From contig NZ_SDPT01000001.1 of the NCBI RefSeq assembly GCF_004135605.1, positions 372,001-436,000 on the forward strand: a stretch of 64,000 nt of DNA, in the 5' to 3' direction. The DNA comes from Sphingomonas desiccabilis. Its GTDB lineage: Bacteria > Pseudomonadota > Alphaproteobacteria > Sphingomonadales > Sphingomonadaceae. The translations under genes were made by a program, and so were the position numbers. Positions 16,410-24,905 of this stretch are shown piece by piece; within the stretch, counting starts at the first letter, position 1; each line of letters begins with the position of its first letter. The notes under the pieces were generated by a model. That model was not told where the DNA came from. It did not search any database and saw nothing but the letters and a program-made list of their open reading frames with translations.

Positions 16410-18016
16410 CCGCCTCTCTCAACACGGCAGGTGCAACCAGCATGGCAGAGCCACCTGAGCCCGTGCGCGGCTCGCAAATCATCTTCCCTGAGGTCGATCA
16501 TCAGGCTTCTTCGATGTTGGCAGATGATGTGCCCAGCGCGGAGGAGGTAGATCAATGGGTCGAGCTTGGCCTCGAACGAGCCCCCAATCCGGGCGTGTAC
16601 ATCCTTCCAGCCCACGTCGTTGCGTTCGAGACTGTTGGCCCCCCTGGCCGAGACGCTCTCGCCCGGTTCCTTGCCGGCATGGGAGTGCCTCCGCGGCTGG
16701 TGGTCAAAACCGGGGATCGACAGCAGTTGCTCTATGGCGTCCTGGACACCGAAGTAGCAGCTACCTTGGCGCGCAACGTGCCTGATCAGATTCAGTTCGT
16801 CTCCCCCGGAGGTCGGATCGAACTGCCTAGCCGTGACCAGTGGCAGCCGAGCAGCGGGACAGCATCGTCGATTGCAGCCCTCTCGGTGTTGACCGCCGCT
16901 GAGGTTGCGCGAGTTCCCGAACCCGAACCCGAACCCGAACCCGAACCCGAACCCGAACCCGAACCCGAACCCGAACCCGAACCCGAACCTGCGCCGCTGC
17001 CTGTTACCACCACTCCGCTGCAGCGTTACAGTCTCCGCGGCCAATCCGCGGCGTTCCGGGAGCAAGCGATCGAAGCCACTCCCTTGTTGGGCGACCTGTG
17101 TCTCAGCGGGCAGGTCACCGTCTGGTACGCTGCACCGAACGCGGGCAAGACGCTGATCGCGCTTAACCTCCTGATCGATGCTGTGAAGGCCGGGCGGATT
17201 GACCCTGCCAACGTATACTACGTCAACGCCGACGATGGCAGCGAAGGCTTGGCCACCAAGATGGAGCTGATGGACGACATCGGTGTCCATACACTCGCGC
17301 CGGGTTTCCGTGATTTCAAGGCGGAGAGCTTCGTTCGCCTGCTGGTCCAGATGGCCGAGGGCAATCAGGCGAGGGGTGTCTTTGTGCTGGTTGATACGAC
17401 TAAGAAGTTCACGTCTCTCATGGATAAGAAGCTTGCCGCCGCCTACGGCGACGCGTGTCGGCAGGTTGCCATGCGGGGTGGAGCGGTACTCAATCTGGCG
17501 CATGTGAATAAGGCGCCAAAGGCGGACGGAACCCCGCAGTTCGCCGGCACAACTGACATGGTGGACGACTGCGACGCCGCCTACACGATGGTACCCCTCG
17601 ATCTGACGGCCAGCCCCGGCGAGAAGATTGTGGAATTCCAAAACTTCAAGCGGCGCGGGAACAACGCACAGTCGGCTGCCTACGCATACGCCGCCGAGGA
17701 CGGGGTCGACTACGTCGAGCGGCTGTCCTCGGTTCGTCCGATCGATCTTGCTACCCTTGACGAGTTCAAGCGGATCGAGGTGCGTCGGTCCGACGAGGAG
17801 GTTATCTCGATTATCGCCGCGTGCATCGCTGACGGGCACAACACCAAGATGATTCTCGGCAAGGAAGCTGCTGCACGTGCGGGCATCCCCAACCGCGCAG
17901 CGTACCGCATCGTCGAGCGATACACAGGCGAGGATCCCGTGCAGCACCGGTGGTGCTTCCGTCGCCAAGCGCGTGGCGCTCAGGTGTTCGAGCTGTTGTC
18001 GCCTCCAGCCGGCTGA
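16406..18016 (+). CDS. RepA/DnaB-like AAA ATPase with (Pro-Glu)12 linker
   Basis: 536 aa, GTG start in a 4-bp overlap. Residues about 45-165 look like a remnant primase-polymerase-type domain. A (PE)12 linker occupies about residues 171-194. The RecA-like core has Walker A APNAGKT and Walker B VFVLVDTT, with an N-terminal LPLL..CLSGQVTVWYA lead as in AAA_25 proteins and RepA helicases. The C-terminal 75 residues form a module (VISIIAACIADG ... RWCFRRQ...ELLS). Together with the integrase this suggests an element that can replicate after excision. The N-terminal assignment is weak. Confidence 0.78.
   Translation: MTASLNTAGATSMAEPPEPVRGSQIIFPEVDHQASSMLADDVPSAEEVDQWVELGLERAPNPGVYILPAHVVAFETVGPPGRDALARFLAGMGVPPRLVVKTGDRQQLLYGVLDTEVAATLARNVPDQIQFVSPGGRIELPSRDQWQPSSGTASSIAALSVLTAAEVARVPEPEPEPEPEPEPEPEPEPEPEPEPAPLPVTTTPLQRYSLRGQSAAFREQAIEATPLLGDLCLSGQVTVWYAAPNAGKTLIALNLLIDAVKAGRIDPANVYYVNADDGSEGLATKMELMDDIGVHTLAPGFRDFKAESFVRLLVQMAEGNQARGVFVLVDTTKKFTSLMDKKLAAAYGDACRQVAMRGGAVLNLAHVNKAPKADGTPQFAGTTDMVDDCDAAYTMVPLDLTASPGEKIVEFQNFKRRGNNAQSAAYAYAAEDGVDYVERLSSVRPIDLATLDEFKRIEVRRSDEEVISIIAACIADGHNTKMILGKEAAARAGIPNRAAYRIVERYTGEDPVQHRWCFRRQARGAQVFELLSPPAG
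16916..16987 (+). repeat. 12 tandem copies of CCCGAA encoding Pro-Glu repeats
   Basis: Seventy-two bases of perfect hexanucleotide repeat, in frame, encode (Pro-Glu)12 between two domains of the ATPase. Copy-number change by slippage would keep the frame and alter linker length. Confidence 0.97.
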
Positions 18017-18304
18017 CGGCGCGCCCCGCCAGCGTCTCAGCTTCGCAGGATTGCAGGTTCGCAGTTTTTCCCGGGCACTGCCCGTCTGCGGCCCCGGTCC
18101 GCAACGCTGAAAACCTGAAATGCTGCAGAGCTGCAGTCCTGGCGACCGCCGCGGCGCCTGACCTCATCCCCGAACTGCCTCATTCCCGGCCGCTGAAGCC
18201 CCGCAGGGGGCCAATCCGACCCTTCGCCTGCCGCCACCCTGCGCGGCCGGGTGCGCTGCCCTGCGCCCTCAATCTCCAACTCACTTTCGGAAAGGAACAT
18301 GCTT

Positions 18305-19468
18305 ATGCCTAAGGCTAAGCTCGATCACGCCTTCTGCCTCATCGCGCGATGCGAGGAGGGAAAGAAGAAGACGGACTACTACGACGAGGCCGTCACGGGC
18401 TTCGTGCTCGAATGCCGCTCGACCGGCGGCAAGACCTACTACCTCCGGTACCAGGATCAGGGTGGTCGCCAGCAGCAGCACAAGATCGGCGGCTGGGCGG
18501 ACATCACGTTTGCCCAGGCCAAGAAGGCGGCCCAGCGGCTCCGATCCGAGGTCGTGATGGGGGGCAACCCGGCCGCCAAGAAGGCGGAGGCGAAGGCGGT
18601 GCCGCTCTATGCCGAACTCGCGGCCCAGCACATGACGGACGCCGAGCTGCACCAGCGCAGCTATGCCACGACCGAGATGTACATGCGCCGCCACATCGTG
18701 ACCCGCTGGGGTCGGGTGCGCCTTACGGACATCGACCCGCAGTCCGTTGCAAAATGGCTCGCGGACAAGCGGGCGGAAGGGCTGGCGCCCGCGACCGTCG
18801 AGAAGATCCGGGTGATCTTTGGCCGCAGCTTTGAGCTGGGCCAACGCTGGGGTATTCCGGGCTGCGATCGGAACCCGGCAAAGGGTATACCCCGCAAGCC
18901 GCTCAACAACGCTCGTGAGCGGTTCCTAACGGCGGAGGAGGCTACCCGGCTGCGCGAGGCTGCATCGGCGTCCAAGAACAAGCAGCTGCGGCCGATCGTT
19001 GATCTGCTGCTCCTTACCGGCGCCCGCGTACGGGAACTGCTGGATGCTCGTTGGGAGCACGTCGATGTCGGACGGCGCCTGTGGCTGATCCCGACCAGCA
19101 AGACCGGCAAGCACCGGCACGTTCCACTATCGACCGCCGCTCTGGAGGTCATCAACGCACTGCCGCGCTATGAGGGCTGCTCATGGCTGATCCCGAACCC
19201 GGCGACCCGCCAGCCGTTCACGGATATCAAACACCCGTGGCAGACGGCACGCGATGCGGCGGGGCTGCCGGGGCTGCGTGTCCATGACCTTAGGCACTCG
19301 GCGGCCTCGTTCATGGTCAATAGCGGCGTCGACCTGTTCGCGGTCGGCAAGGTCTTGGGCCACGCCTCCGTGCAATCGACCCAACGCTACTCGCACCTCG
19401 CCAACGACACACTACTTGCCGCTGTCGAGGCCGGCGCAGCGAAGCAGACGGCCTGCGCTACCGGGTGA
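18305..19468 (+). CDS. tyrosine recombinase (integrase) of the element
   Basis: 387 aa from the ATG at 18305, about 9 bases after AAGGA; an ATG at 18299 is too close. An N-terminal arm-binding domain (DUF4102-like, PKAKLDHAF ... GGWADITFAQAKKAA) and a core-binding domain precede the catalytic domain. All catalytic positions are visible: Arg in TGARVRELL, Lys in SKTGKHRH, HDLRHSAAS (His and Arg), His in LGHAS and the Tyr in TQRYSHL. It is the only integrase seen and is expected to recombine the 52-bp tRNA-end sequences. Unusually, it lies in the middle of the element rather than beside an end. The 290 bp before it hold no gene. Confidence 0.93.
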   Translation: MPKAKLDHAFCLIARCEEGKKKTDYYDEAVTGFVLECRSTGGKTYYLRYQDQGGRQQQHKIGGWADITFAQAKKAAQRLRSEVVMGGNPAAKKAEAKAVPLYAELAAQHMTDAELHQRSYATTEMYMRRHIVTRWGRVRLTDIDPQSVAKWLADKRAEGLAPATVEKIRVIFGRSFELGQRWGIPGCDRNPAKGIPRKPLNNARERFLTAEEATRLREAASASKNKQLRPIVDLLLLTGARVRELLDARWEHVDVGRRLWLIPTSKTGKHRHVPLSTAALEVINALPRYEGCSWLIPNPATRQPFTDIKHPWQTARDAAGLPGLRVHDLRHSAASFMVNSGVDLFAVGKVLGHASVQSTQRYSHLANDTLLAAVEAGAAKQTACATG

Positions 19469-19566
19469 AGCCAACCACACGCCTCGTGCTCGGGCGTTCG
19501 GCCAGGTCGGCTTTGCGCCCGGCCAACGTCCATCCTCCCCACACCATCATCAGAAAGGGTTGCATC

Positions 19567-19905
19567 ATGGATGCCACTTCCAAGCCGCGCGTCTCTGCGG
19601 CAGAAATTGACCTCGCCGGAATGATCTCAGCTTCGCCCGAACCCACGGGCACCGCTGCGATGTTCGGGCGCCTTCGAAAGCTTCTCAGAGCATGTGGGCC
19701 GAACCGGCATGATCAGGTACTCGTACTGATTTCGGCCTGCATAACCGAAGGGGTGGACACCCGGGGCCAGATCATAGGCACGCTTGGCCACCTCGACTTC
19801 AAGCGTGGCCATGTCGCGATGCTCCTGGCGGAGGGGACGGGCACAAACCCCGAGGTCTATCGCTGGCGGCGAGATGCCGCGGGTACCTACACGTTGCTGT
19901 CCTAA
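19567..19905 (+). CDS. small protein sharing the helicase C-terminal module
   Basis: 112 aa from the ATG at 19567 after AGAAAGGG; the in-frame start at 19465 overlaps the integrase stop and is less likely. From DQVLVLISACITEG to YRWRRDAAGTYTLLS it parallels the C-terminus of the ATPase at 16406 (EEVISIIAACIADG ... HRWCFRRQARG...ELLS). It looks like a separately encoded copy of that module, likely winged-helix and DNA-binding. Placed right after the integrase, it could act as an excision or replication accessory factor; this is inferred from position and similarity only. Confidence 0.6.
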   Translation: MDATSKPRVSAAEIDLAGMISASPEPTGTAAMFGRLRKLLRACGPNRHDQVLVLISACITEGVDTRGQIIGTLGHLDFKRGHVAMLLAEGTGTNPEVYRWRRDAAGTYTLLS

Positions 19906-19980
19906 CATCCGATCGTCTCAACCCCGCTTCGCGCGCTGGCTTCGGCTGGTACGCGGGGCGGGGCTTGAACCTCGATTTTT

Positions 19981-20985
19981 TCACTCCTGCGTAAGGCCGA
20001 CTGGGCTGGGAACGTATGACCGGGTTAGGGGCAGCAGCATCTGATATCGCGGCTCGAACTTCTCGTAGTGCGCGTAGATCAGCTCGATCAGCGTCTCTCC
20101 GTCGACGAGCCGGAGGTTCGGCTTCGTCCGCTCGAAAGTGCGGGCATCGGCGCTGAAACCGCCAAGCGTCACGAACAGCCCGTGCTCGCCGCGCTCGATG
20201 GCCCCGTGCAGCTGCTGAACCTCGGGACGGCCAATCGTCGAGACCACCTGCTTGCACTGCACCTTGATAATGGGCGGCTCGAAGCCAAGCTCATCGCGGT
20301 GGGCGATGATGTCGACGCCGCCATCGCCGGACGCTTGCGTCACGCGCGAGAAATAGCCCATGCATTTCAGCAGGTGCGCCACGAAGTGTTCAAACTGATA
20401 GGATGACTGGCCGGTCTTCAGGCGCTTGATGATGAAGTCCTCCGTTGACTCCTGCACCTGTGCCGCCGCCCGCTCCGCGCTGACCTCATCGATCTCCGCG
20501 GCCTCGAAAGCCTGACCTTCCAGGGCCGCGAGAAACTCGTCAGCGTTCGAGCTCACTCGGAACAGCGTCAGGGCCGAGCCGATCTCGTTCAGCGCGGGCT
20601 GAGAGAAGGACGCCCGCGGGATAGAGCGGTGCCACTGCACGCGGCGCATGTTCGGGCAGTCCTCGGGAAGTGCGGCGTCGAAGCGGTAGTCCCCCGAGAC
20701 GCTGCCGATGTTGACCATCCGGTCCACCTTCGAAGGATAGACGATGATGTCGCCCTCCTTCATCTCGTTGGCGAACCTGAACAGCACGCCTGCCGATACC
20801 GCGACATTGCCCGGCTTGGCATCTGGATAGGTGGCTGAATAGGCGGCCTTGAACGCCTCCCGACTGGGCGGGACGTCGCGCAGGTCGCCGACCGCGCTCC
20901 ATCCGAGTGCAACATATCCCTGGGCGACCGGAGCAGTACCGTGCTCCTGCGCCATGTGGATCCCCCAAATCGCCTGTTCGACCAC
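19981..20985 (-). CDS. Mrr-type restriction endonuclease (type IV-like)
   Basis: 334 aa from the GTG at 20985, which keeps the WGIHM start typical of the family. The first 110 residues are a PUA/EVE-like reader domain (ALGWSAVGDL, DIIVYPSKVDRMVNIGSV). The C-terminal third is an Mrr_cat nuclease: FEHFVAHLLKCMGY, then GDGGVDIIAH with the catalytic Asp and IKVQCKQ with the Q-x-K pair. Such enzymes cut modified foreign DNA. It is convergent with the integrase unit and appears intact. A role in protecting the host from modified phage DNA is the best inference. Confidence 0.88.
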   Translation of the reverse strand: MVEQAIWGIHMAQEHGTAPVAQGYVALGWSAVGDLRDVPPSREAFKAAYSATYPDAKPGNVAVSAGVLFRFANEMKEGDIIVYPSKVDRMVNIGSVSGDYRFDAALPEDCPNMRRVQWHRSIPRASFSQPALNEIGSALTLFRVSSNADEFLAALEGQAFEAAEIDEVSAERAAAQVQESTEDFIIKRLKTGQSSYQFEHFVAHLLKCMGYFSRVTQASGDGGVDIIAHRDELGFEPPIIKVQCKQVVSTIGRPEVQQLHGAIERGEHGLFVTLGGFSADARTFERTKPNLRLVDGETLIELIYAHYEKFEPRYQMLLPLTRSYVPSPVGLTQE

Positions 20986-21121
20986 GCGCTGCCCCGCCTG
21001 TGAATTTGTGACGTGCGATACCGCTGGACATCATCGGTAGCCACCGTCTTGCGCCGTCGGCCGGCAACGTTCCACTTCCGTGGTTCGCAAAACCTACACT
21101 CAGTAAGACAGGTCGGAGCGC

Positions 21122-21419
21122 CTAGTCCCTGTTATGGCGCCGCAGCGTCTGCCACTCTGCTTCGGATCGCGGGAACGGATCGGCAAGCGTAGCTGGCTCG
21201 GGTGTGGCGCTCAGCCGTGGTCCGCGCTTGCCGCACCGTTGACAACGGATGTGGTGCCCTAGTGCAGCCGAGCTGCGTCGACCAGCCTTTAAGCAGAGCA
21301 TAGCGCCAGAATCGCTTTGCATCGAACACGTGCTCCGCTCCGCAATAGCAGCGGGCGCGAAGATTGGCCTTGTGGCCCGTTAGATCGGCGAGGCTTCGAG
21401 CCGAGTATTGGTCGACACA
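21122..21419 (-). pseudogene. frameshifted small zinc-ribbon-like protein
   Basis: On the minus strand one frame reads LADLTGHKANLRARCYCGAEHV...WRYALLKGW, then the reading must shift near 21260 to continue as LGHHIRCQRCGKRGPRL...PFPRSEAEWQ to a TAG at 21122-21124. Together they form one Cys-rich protein of about 95 residues (CYCG and CQRCG ribbons) of a kind common in sphingomonads. The likely start (ATG at 21420, overlapping the TGA of the next gene upstream) is in a third frame, so there may be two frameshifts. Probably inactive; a sequencing error is possible. Confidence 0.55.
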
Positions 21420-21608
21420 TCAAAGGGGCAGGGGGAGCTGATCGCGATCGGGCGCGCCTTGCGCGGCGAGCGAGGAGGCGATCGACAGCGCGAGTTCCTT
21501 TGCGGCCTGCTTCCGCAAATGCTCACCGGGCGCGGTGATGCCCACGCGGCACCATCCCGGTGCATCTAGAATGGCAGCTGCAATCGCGGCGGGGTCAACT
21601 CGTTCCAT
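21420..21608 (-). CDS. small conserved sphingomonad protein (DUF6771-like)
   Basis: 62 aa from the ATG at 21608 (MERVDPAAIAAAILDAPGW); another ATG at 21617 is possible. The ITAPGEHLRKQAAKELA segment and the short basic-polar tail ending in LPLPL look like a small family I associate with sphingomonad mobile DNA, possibly DUF6771. It is helical and soluble. It lies downstream of the nuclease gene on the same strand and overlaps the start of the frameshifted zinc-ribbon remnant. No function known. Confidence 0.6.
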   Translation of the reverse strand: MERVDPAAIAAAILDAPGWCRVGITAPGEHLRKQAAKELALSIASSLAAQGAPDRDQLPLPL

Positions 21609-21815
21609 GGAGTGCATGAGAACATAAAGAGAACGATTCGGCAAGGACGTTTGCGCCGGTACTACGTCCGGAGCGAGCAGAGGCTCAAGCTGTCGTGCTG
21701 GACACCAGCCGGGGCTACCAGGTAAAGTCGACGACAAGTGCGCAGGTCGGGAGCTTCCGCGCGGCTCCCGCGCGGAGGCCGATGTTTGATCGGACGCCAC
21801 GCGCACGATGAGCTC

Positions 21816-22565
21816 TTAGCACCAAGGTCGCCGACGTCCTTCCCATGGGCGCGCCAGTCCTTCAGAAACGAGCTGATCGCCAAGAGAGCGGCCATCTCGG
21901 ACAAGCACGCGCAATTTGCGCCCGTGGCGATCTATATCCCTAGCGCCTTTCTTCAGCTCGAACTGACCGCCGTTGAGCAGGTCGGCAAGGCGCTGTGTTG
22001 CGCGCTCGCCCAACTCCGCTTCCGAGGGGCAGCGCGGAGGATGTGTTTCAGGTGCGTCGATGTCGGCTATCCGGATCTTCTCGCCGTTAATCCACGCCGT
22101 GTCGCCGTCCACCACGCAGTTCTCGCCGCCGCCTGTATGGCAAATCGAAAACGATCGAGCCTCCTTCGATGTGGCAGCTTGACCTAGCACGACGGGCTCA
22201 AGTGCTTCGGACGCACCGCTACGCTGCGACTTTGCACTCTCCAGATCGACCATGGTGGAGGCGCCGATCCCGACCGGAGCCGGTTGCGCCGAAGGAACGC
22301 GTTTCAGGGATCCGTACGTGTAGGTTGCGACGAAGACGGCGACGAACGCGAGGCATACGACCACTAGCGCCAAGCGCTCAAAGCCGCGTGACGGAATTGT
22401 CGCCCTAGGAGATCGCCTCGACCGCCTCGTAGCACGGTCTTGGCGCTGACGTCGCGTTGGCCTCAAGCGCCGAACAATCGAGCGAGCCAGCTGAGTTTGG
22501 CCGGAGCGAGCACGGGGAGCGTGTCTGGACCTCTCGCAGGTTGGTGAGCCGGCGAGGAGAGCCAC
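21816..22565 (-). CDS. membrane-anchored staphylococcal-nuclease-like nuclease
   Basis: Up to 249 aa from a GTG at 22565; the first 60 residues are Arg-rich and the true start may be later. A membrane anchor (LALVVVCLAFVAVFVATYTYG as a whole, about residues 63-85) is followed by a periplasmic SNase domain: VVDGDTAWI, RIADIDAPETH and DRHGRKLRV carry the metal and catalytic residues, with a GLARPWEG end. Such enzymes cut DNA and RNA. The gene lies 100 bp downstream of the MotB/OmpA-like gene on the same strand and may be the fifth gene of that operon, perhaps its effector. Alternative: unrelated nutrient nuclease. Confidence 0.75.
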   Translation of the reverse strand: MALLAGSPTCERSRHAPRARSGQTQLARSIVRRLRPTRRQRQDRATRRSRRSPRATIPSRGFERLALVVVCLAFVAVFVATYTYGSLKRVPSAQPAPVGIGASTMVDLESAKSQRSGASEALEPVVLGQAATSKEARSFSICHTGGGENCVVDGDTAWINGEKIRIADIDAPETHPPRCPSEAELGERATQRLADLLNGGQFELKKGARDIDRHGRKLRVLVRDGRSLGDQLVSEGLARPWEGRRRPWC

Positions 22566-22665
22566 GGATCGTCATCCCGGTGCTTCCCATCAGGCTCATG
22601 CGCAAGGATAGCTTGTACCGAGTAGCGCAGAGCGTCCAGGTTGGCGTCGAGGGGATCCATGCTTC

Positions 22666-23586
22666 CTACCGCCGGATCGACGGCGAGGCTTGCCGCGTCG
22701 ACTTGCGCAGCCGGATCTCAATACGGCGACGGCGTTGGTCATCTCCCTGAGCAGTCCCGTTCGCCACTTTGTCTACTGGCACGATCATCTGCGCGCCCGA
22801 TAGCGGCAGAATAGACACGTTGCGCAGGCGTGGGTCGGCCCGGAGCTGCTGCACGACTGCAACCGCGCGAGCCATCGCGAGACCTGCATTGTCAGTCGAG
22901 CGCAGCGCACCGATGGGGATTCGGCCCACGGAAGCCTGAATCAGGGCGGCGTCCAGGTTGCTCCTGCCTGACATGGGAACTTCATCAGTGTGGCCGATGA
23001 CCTCGACAACATCGACGTCGTAGTCGGCGACACTGCGGGCCAGCATCGGGATCACTTCGCTGCGCAAGTTGCGCTCAAACTCAGGTCTCAGCGTCGCCTT
23101 GCCGCTGTCGAAGAAGTATCCGCCCGCCTCGCTGAGGCTGAAGAATGGCGGCCATTGCCCCTTGCGACCACGCGATGATGCCGCGACCACCTCCTTGACG
23201 AACCGGTCCGGATCCTTGACCTTGCTCGCAGCTGCTGCTTCGCGCACCCGCCGACCGACTTCAGCGTCAGCGAGCAAGTTCTTAGCGCCGCCCTTGGCGC
23301 CAGCCTCCTCAACCCGCCGCCGCGCCTCAATGGCACGCGTCAATTCCTTGAAGTAGTCATCTGAATTCTTCGCTTCGGGGTAAGCTCGCTGTAATTCCTC
23401 GACCAGCCGGGAAGCGCCGCCATTGTCTAACGCATTGATGCGGTCATCTCGGTTCTGGAGCGCCGCCGCCAGTGCCATTAGAAGAACAAAAAGCAGCAGG
23501 ATCATGATCTCGGCCATAGTCAGGCCCAGAACAAGGCCGCGACGGTATGACTTATCCTGCCTTAGGTCGAGCTGTGGATTACTCAC
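22666..23586 (-). CDS. MotB/OmpA-like stator protein (ZorB-like)
   Basis: 306 aa. One N-terminal membrane helix (GLTMAEIMILLLFVLLMALA) has a Glu where MotB and ZorB carry the proton-binding Asp (xxADLM). A coiled stretch leads to a C-terminal OmpA domain (VIGHTDEVP, DNAGLAMARAVAVVQQL, RRRRIEIRL) that would bind peptidoglycan. Its start overlaps the stop of the preceding MotA-like gene by 4 bp. Together they look like a proton-driven inner-membrane motor, as in Zorya anti-phage systems, though the known Zorya helicase and effector genes are absent. Confidence 0.8.
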   Translation of the reverse strand: MSNPQLDLRQDKSYRRGLVLGLTMAEIMILLLFVLLMALAAALQNRDDRINALDNGGASRLVEELQRAYPEAKNSDDYFKELTRAIEARRRVEEAGAKGGAKNLLADAEVGRRVREAAAASKVKDPDRFVKEVVAASSRGRKGQWPPFFSLSEAGGYFFDSGKATLRPEFERNLRSEVIPMLARSVADYDVDVVEVIGHTDEVPMSGRSNLDAALIQASVGRIPIGALRSTDNAGLAMARAVAVVQQLRADPRLRNVSILPLSGAQMIVPVDKVANGTAQGDDQRRRRIEIRLRKSTRQASPSIRR

Positions 23587-24905
23587 CCGTTTGCAGCCTG
23601 AACGCGCGCGACGAGAGTGCCAGTCATGTCGACGAGGGCACCGTGAACCTTGGCAACATTGCCGCGGGAACGGTCGAGTTCATGTTCGAGCGCGGCATTG
23701 TGGCGGTCGAGCGTGGCGACTGCATCGGCGGTGCGGCGGGCAAGCTCCTCGGCGAAGTCTCGCTGCCCCTTAGAGATCGCGGTGAACTGCTCCTGCATCG
23801 CCACGGATGCGCGCGCGAATGACTCGGAGGTGCGCTCGGCCATGTCGCCGGGCGTACTCTTCAGCTCTTCGAGACGTGACAAGACGGCAGAGTCGAACCT
23901 CTTTGCGGTCGTGTCAAAGCTTCTAACTTGGTCGACCATGGCGGCGACCGCGGTACGCAGATCATCACCAGTTCTCGCGAGGGATGTCTGCACGACGGAG
24001 ATTTCTTCTGTTCGCAGCGTAAGGTCCCTCAGCCCCTGCTGCGTCCGATCGGCAGCGCCTTCGAGCGTCGCGAGGCTTGCAGCTATCGCAGTCGACGAAC
24101 GTTCGATGCCTCCCATGGCGTCGGCATGCTTCTCGATGCTGGTCACGACCTTGTCAGTAGCAGTTGTCATCCTCTTCGCGCGGGTCAACGCGTCATTCGA
24201 CTGCTGGGTCACGGCCGCAGTGGCTTCCCCCGACATGGTGGCGATAGCCTCACGGGAGATGGCAACTGCCGACGTGATCGCTTCGCCAGCCGTGAGGGAT
24301 GTGCGGGCGATAGTGCTGGTTGCCTCTTCCTGCACCCCGACAAGGGCGTTTACGACCTCGGCCCTTAATTCCTCTAGCGCTTGGCGGGTCTCTCGGCCGT
24401 AATCGCTCATACTGATGGTCATCGCCTGCAGCTCCGCCTTCAGGCGTCCGGCGGCATCAGCAAGTTCCAGCCGGGCGGTGTCCTCCGTCTGCACGAGGTC
24501 CACCCGAGTCTGATTGAAGAAGACGCGCAGGATCAAACCCATGATCGTCGTTGCCAACGCGATACCGAATCCTTGGACAACAGTAGTGGCGGTCGTCGCG
24601 GGATCGAAAAAAAAGATGGCATAGGCGAGACTGATCAACGTGTAGATCAAGCCCAGGTAGTAGCAGTTGTCGCCAGCCTGATCGGCACGCAAGCGACCTG
24701 TACCCGACGTCTGCACGACATAGGCGTAGGCGATCATGGAGACCGCCGCGCCGGCCGCCACCGGGATCGCGGTCAGCCCTGCAGCCTTGGCGACCAAGAT
24801 CCCCGCTGCTCCGCCGAATGCGAACAGAAGGAAGCCCCAACGATCGATCCAGCCACGTTCTTCCAGCCGATCCCGCTGGTATGTCGCCCCCTCGCTCATA
24901 CTCAC
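23583..24905 (-). CDS. MotA/TolQ-like membrane protein with long coiled-coil tail (ZorA-like)
   Basis: 440 aa. Four hydrophobic segments lie in the first 130 residues, the last two (YYLGLIYTLISLAYAIFF and VVQGFGIALATTIMGLILR) resembling MotA/TolQ helices 3 and 4. About 310 residues of predicted coiled coil follow, rich in Ala, Glu, Thr and Arg. A motor subunit with a long cytoplasmic tail is the hallmark of ZorA. It overlaps the MotB/OmpA-like gene downstream by 4 bp and the vWA-like gene upstream by 4 bp, so the four proteins are made together. The tail could also be mistaken for a chemoreceptor tail, but the membrane part does not fit that. Confidence 0.72.
   Translation of the reverse strand: MSMSEGATYQRDRLEERGWIDRWGFLLFAFGGAAGILVAKAAGLTAIPVAAGAAVSMIAYAYVVQTSGTGRLRADQAGDNCYYLGLIYTLISLAYAIFFFDPATTATTVVQGFGIALATTIMGLILRVFFNQTRVDLVQTEDTARLELADAAGRLKAELQAMTISMSDYGRETRQALEELRAEVVNALVGVQEEATSTIARTSLTAGEAITSAVAISREAIATMSGEATAAVTQQSNDALTRAKRMTTATDKVVTSIEKHADAMGGIERSSTAIAASLATLEGAADRTQQGLRDLTLRTEEISVVQTSLARTGDDLRTAVAAMVDQVRSFDTTAKRFDSAVLSRLEELKSTPGDMAERTSESFARASVAMQEQFTAISKGQRDFAEELARRTADAVATLDRHNAALEHELDRSRGNVAKVHGALVDMTGTLVARVQAANG

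Noticed and set aside
16916..16987. CRISPR-like repeat
   Set aside because: The repeat is a perfect 6-bp tandem in frame inside a coding sequence, with no spacers.
19940..19975. Possible reverse-strand tRNA 3' end (TGGTACGC ... CTTGAACC) after the integrase
   Set aside because: Read on the minus strand, the T-loop looks plausible, but the T-stem pairs only at two of five positions. It is more likely a GC-rich hairpin between convergent genes.
21816..22565. SNase as a proven effector of the motor operon
   Set aside because: A 100-bp gap separates it from the motor genes and its start is uncertain, so membership is only proposed, not claimed.
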